9,721 bases of DNA from an uncultured Bacteroidales bacterium. Its GTDB lineage: Bacteria > Bacteroidota > Bacteroidia > Bacteroidales > UBA932. How positions within the stretch are numbered: position 1 is the stretch's first letter; each line of letters starts with the position of its first letter. The notes under the pieces were generated by a model. The model had not been told where the DNA came from. It worked only from the letters and a program-made list of their open reading frames with translations, and did not search any database. The stretch spans positions 1 to 9,721 of the forward strand of contig CAMOVV010000020.1 of the NCBI GenBank assembly GCA_946627685.1. Reading direction: 5' to 3'. A program made the position numbers and the translations under genes. This document shows, piece by piece, positions 8,083 to 9,721 of this stretch.

Positions 8083-8122
8083 AGGGGATGACTGAGAAGA
8101 ATATGATTTTCAGTCATCCCCT
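8083..8122 (-). terminator. 13-bp perfect inverted repeat between the GH43 and propeller genes (intercistronic hairpin)
   Basis: The arms AGGGGATGACTGA (8083-8095) and TCAGTCATCCCCT (8110-8122) are perfect reverse complements, separated by 14 nt. In the minus-strand transcript the hairpin starts 12 nt after the GH43 stop and ends 9 nt before the propeller gene's ATG. It is followed by CTTACATTT, not a clean U-run, so it is a weak intrinsic terminator at best. It may act as a partial terminator, a 3'-end stabiliser for GH43 mRNA, or a structure limiting initiation of the next gene. On the + strand the second arm is followed by TTTT, but no + strand gene ends there. A smaller repeat (GATAAT-CA-ATTATC, 8126-8139) overlaps the GH43 stop codon. 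The structure is seen directly; the role is inferred. Confidence 0.6.
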
Positions 8123-8134
8123 TTTGATAATCAA

Positions 8135-9169
8135 TTATCTGAAATAGGGTTTGTCATTGCTTGAGGCAGTGGGGCTTCCGTTTCCGATCTGAGGCCATCC
8201 GTCAGAAGTCCAGGTCACCTTGTCCAGCATGAGATTACGTCCGGCAGCTTCGTCTCCGGCCTTGTAGGCGTGATAGACAATCCACTCCACGCCGTTGTCG
8301 TCCGTGATGATTTCGCCGTTGTGTCCCGGGCAGTAGAAGGCGTCATTCCCCTTCAGGACGATGTCCAGGCTGTTGTCCAGCATCCTGCCCCCGTCTCTTG
8401 TGACGAAAGGTCCGGTAATCGACTCAGACCGTCCCACTGTCACCTGGTACTGTTTGTACTCGTAGTTATACGGGCCGTTGGAGCAGAAGAGGTAGTAGTA
8501 ATTGCCCTTCTTGTACATGTAGGCGCCTTCCAGGGCGAAGCCGTCCGTGCCCGCCAGGCGGGTGGAGGAATACTTGTTCTTCAGGCTGAGTCCGTCTTCG
8601 TTCAACTCACCGATGAATATACCTACATAGGAGCCCCAGAGGAGGTACTTCTTGCCGTCTGTATCCTCGAAATAGGCAGGGTCTATAGTGCATTCCTGTC
8701 CCACTTCTCCTCCGATGATAACCTTGCCCTTGTCATAGAAGGGACCAACGGGCTTGTCGGCGGTGGCGACACCTATTCCCCAGGTGTTTTCTCCGGAACC
8801 GCCGAGGTCGTCAGGAACATGGGAATAGTACAGGACGTATTTGTTCCCGATTTTGTTGATATCCGGAGCCCAGAGGTAGCTTGCCGCTCCCTTTATGCCC
8901 CAGGAAGGCCTGTTGGAGGAAGTGAAAACGGTGTTCGTGCGCTCCCAGTTCACCAAATCTTTCGACTTGAAAATGGGGATGCCGTAGATATCCTCCGTTC
9001 CATAGGCATAGCAGTATCCGTCATCGGCCCTTATTACGGTAGGGTCGGGGAGACTGATGCCGGGGAGCACGGGATTGGTGTAACCGCCCGAGTTGACGTC
9101 TTCGTTTTTATCTGAACAGCTGGCGAGCAGGCAGGCGGCGATTATTATGCACGGTATGTAATGTTTCAT
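8135..9169 (-). CDS. GH43 family glycosidase (arabinanase/arabinofuranosidase/xylosidase-like), lipoprotein
   Basis: The 344-residue protein is a single five-bladed GH43 propeller behind a lipoprotein signal (L-L-A-S-C, Cys18). The Cys is followed by S-D-K-N-E-D, an acidic stretch like the export signal that places Bacteroidota lipoproteins on the cell surface. GH43 enzymes are inverting and remove or cut alpha-L-arabinofuranosyl, beta-D-xylosyl or related residues. The catalytic set is visible: Asp42 in L-P-D-P-T-V (base), Asp163 in C-T-I-D-P-A-Y-F-E-D (pKa modulator) and Glu214 in F-A-L-E-G-A-Y-M-Y-K (acid). W-A-P-D (100-103) and P-G-H-N-G (281-285, with His283 matching the metal-site His of arabinanase-like members) are also present. 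There is no C-terminal accessory domain, which fits the compact, arabinanase-like subfamilies better than the two-domain xylosidases. It starts 18 bp after the stop of the upstream gene. The exact substrate is not certain. Confidence 0.92.
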   Translation of the reverse strand: MKHYIPCIIIAACLLASCSDKNEDVNSGGYTNPVLPGISLPDPTVIRADDGYCYAYGTEDIYGIPIFKSKDLVNWERTNTVFTSSNRPSWGIKGAASYLWAPDINKIGNKYVLYYSHVPDDLGGSGENTWGIGVATADKPVGPFYDKGKVIIGGEVGQECTIDPAYFEDTDGKKYLLWGSYVGIFIGELNEDGLSLKNKYSSTRLAGTDGFALEGAYMYKKGNYYYLFCSNGPYNYEYKQYQVTVGRSESITGPFVTRDGGRMLDNSLDIVLKGNDAFYCPGHNGEIITDDNGVEWIVYHAYKAGDEAAGRNLMLDKVTWTSDGWPQIGNGSPTASSNDKPYFR

Positions 9170-9187
9170 AGCAACAAATCTTTTAAT

Positions 9188-9721
9188 CTATTCCTCGGAT
9201 GCCTGCACGAGCAGGAATCCTTCTGTGCCGTCCGTCACGGTGACGCTTCCGTCGGCATTTGTGAACCAGACGTGCATCTCGGATATCTGCGCATCCTCGC
9301 CGAGGCCGAAGAGCGCTTTCGGATATATGTACTTGAAGTACGAGATGTCCCCGCGCTTTTTCATCAGCACCTTGTCTGTGGTCTTGACAGTCCCGTCGGC
9401 AAGGGTCGCGGTCGCATTGAGGTAAACGTTCTCCTCTCCGTAGAGTTCCGTCTTGATGCCGTCCGCCTCGGATACGAATTCGACGGAAACGTAGTCGCCG
9501 AAACGGAATGTCTGGGGAGTGGTGGACACGAAATGGACCACGGTGAAGTCGTCGGCTCCGGAGCCTCCGGTGACCTGTACGGTCTGGGTGTCGGAGATTA
9601 CGAATTCACCGGAGTTGGCGGTGTTGAATCCGTTGGCTGACAGGCAGACCGCCACGGCGCTGAAGAACTTGACGTTGTTCTTGCCGGCAGTAAGGTGTAT
9701 GTCGATATCGGCAGTAACCAG
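9188..9721 (-). CDS. Unrecognised beta-rich protein, C-terminal 177 residues (5' end beyond the window)
   Basis: The frame is open from the right edge down to a TAG at 9188-9190. A GTG at 9655 is not a real start, because the frame continues upstream of it to the edge (D-I-D-I-H-L-T-A-G-K-N-N-V-K-F-F). The visible part is full of alternating hydrophobic and polar strands with Thr/Val/Gly-rich turns (T-Q-T-V-Q-V-T-G-G-S-G, Y-V-S-V-E-F-V-S, G-S-V-T-V-T-D-G-T), as in Ig-like or carbohydrate-binding beta-sandwich domains. It has no catalytic motif that I recognise and ends L-V-Q-A-S-E-E. It lies 18 bp upstream of the GH43 lipoprotein on the same strand, so it is probably in the same operon. In such loci this position is often held by a surface glycan-binding lipoprotein (SusE/SusF-like role) or by a larger modular enzyme; both are only inferred from context. 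Confidence 0.75.
   Translation of the reverse strand: MVTADIDIHLTAGKNNVKFFSAVAVCLSANGFNTANSGEFVISDTQTVQVTGGSGADDFTVVHFVSTTPQTFRFGDYVSVEFVSEADGIKTELYGEENVYLNATATLADGTVKTTDKVLMKKRGDISYFKYIYPKALFGLGEDAQISEMHVWFTNADGSVTVTDGTEGFLLVQASEE

Noticed and set aside
8270..9115. A 281-codon open frame on the + strand antisense to GH43
   Set aside because: Valine-rich shadow of GH43, which has all three catalytic acids on the minus strand.
9170..9187. A possible Bacteroidota -7 box before the GH43 gene (AAGATTTG)
   Set aside because: It differs from TAnnTTTG at the first base, has no TTTG -33 partner that I can see, and lies too close to the ATG in an 18-bp intergenic gap.

Overview
The window looks like part of a polysaccharide-utilisation locus from a Bacteroidota genome, probably Bacteroidales with fairly high GC. 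The evidence is the Bacteroidota-style lipoprotein signals (for example a Cys followed by S-D-K-N-E-D), the absence of Shine-Dalgarno sequences before the starts, the tightly packed secreted carbohydrate-active enzymes, and the protein families themselves (GH92, bacterial GH38, two-domain GH3, GH43, and a Bacteroides-type DUF5005/DUF4185-like propeller). The genus cannot be fixed from the sequence.

Layout. At the left edge, on the + strand, is the C-terminal part of a GH38 alpha-mannosidase (2-1159); its N-terminal catalytic domain lies outside the window. The rest is a single run of minus-strand genes. In transcription order (right to left) they are: the C-terminus of an unrecognised beta-rich protein (9721-9188, cut by the edge); a GH43 lipoprotein (9169-8135); a lipoprotein with an Ig-like domain and a DUF5005/DUF4185-like beta-propeller (8073-6694); a GH3 glycosidase (6691-4532); a GH92 alpha-mannosidase (4506-2356); and a short type-B carboxylesterase lipoprotein (2338-1160). 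The gaps are 18, 61, 2, 25 and 17 bp, so the genes probably form one operon whose promoter is beyond the right edge. The esterase and the GH38 converge, with stop codons directly abutting (TAGCTA).

How the genes may work together (inference). Three proteins carry lipoprotein signals (GH43, propeller, esterase) and two carry cleavable type I signals (GH3, GH92). This fits cleavage and deacylation by membrane-anchored enzymes, possibly at the surface, followed by periplasmic trimming to monosaccharides. GH38 and GH92 point to alpha-mannosides; GH43 and GH3 point to arabinose, xylose or glucose linkages; the esterase points to acyl groups. The natural target may therefore be a mixed, acylated glycan, or the cluster may serve several glycans.

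Noncoding content. There is no gene-free stretch above 300 bases. The largest gap (8074-8134) is almost filled by a perfect 13-bp inverted repeat. I saw no tRNA, rRNA, CRISPR array, insertion sequence, transporter, regulator or SusC/SusD gene, and no convincing Bacteroidota promoter (TTTG / TAnnTTTG) in the gaps. The most interesting item is the propeller protein, which could be an uncharacterised glycosidase or lyase.
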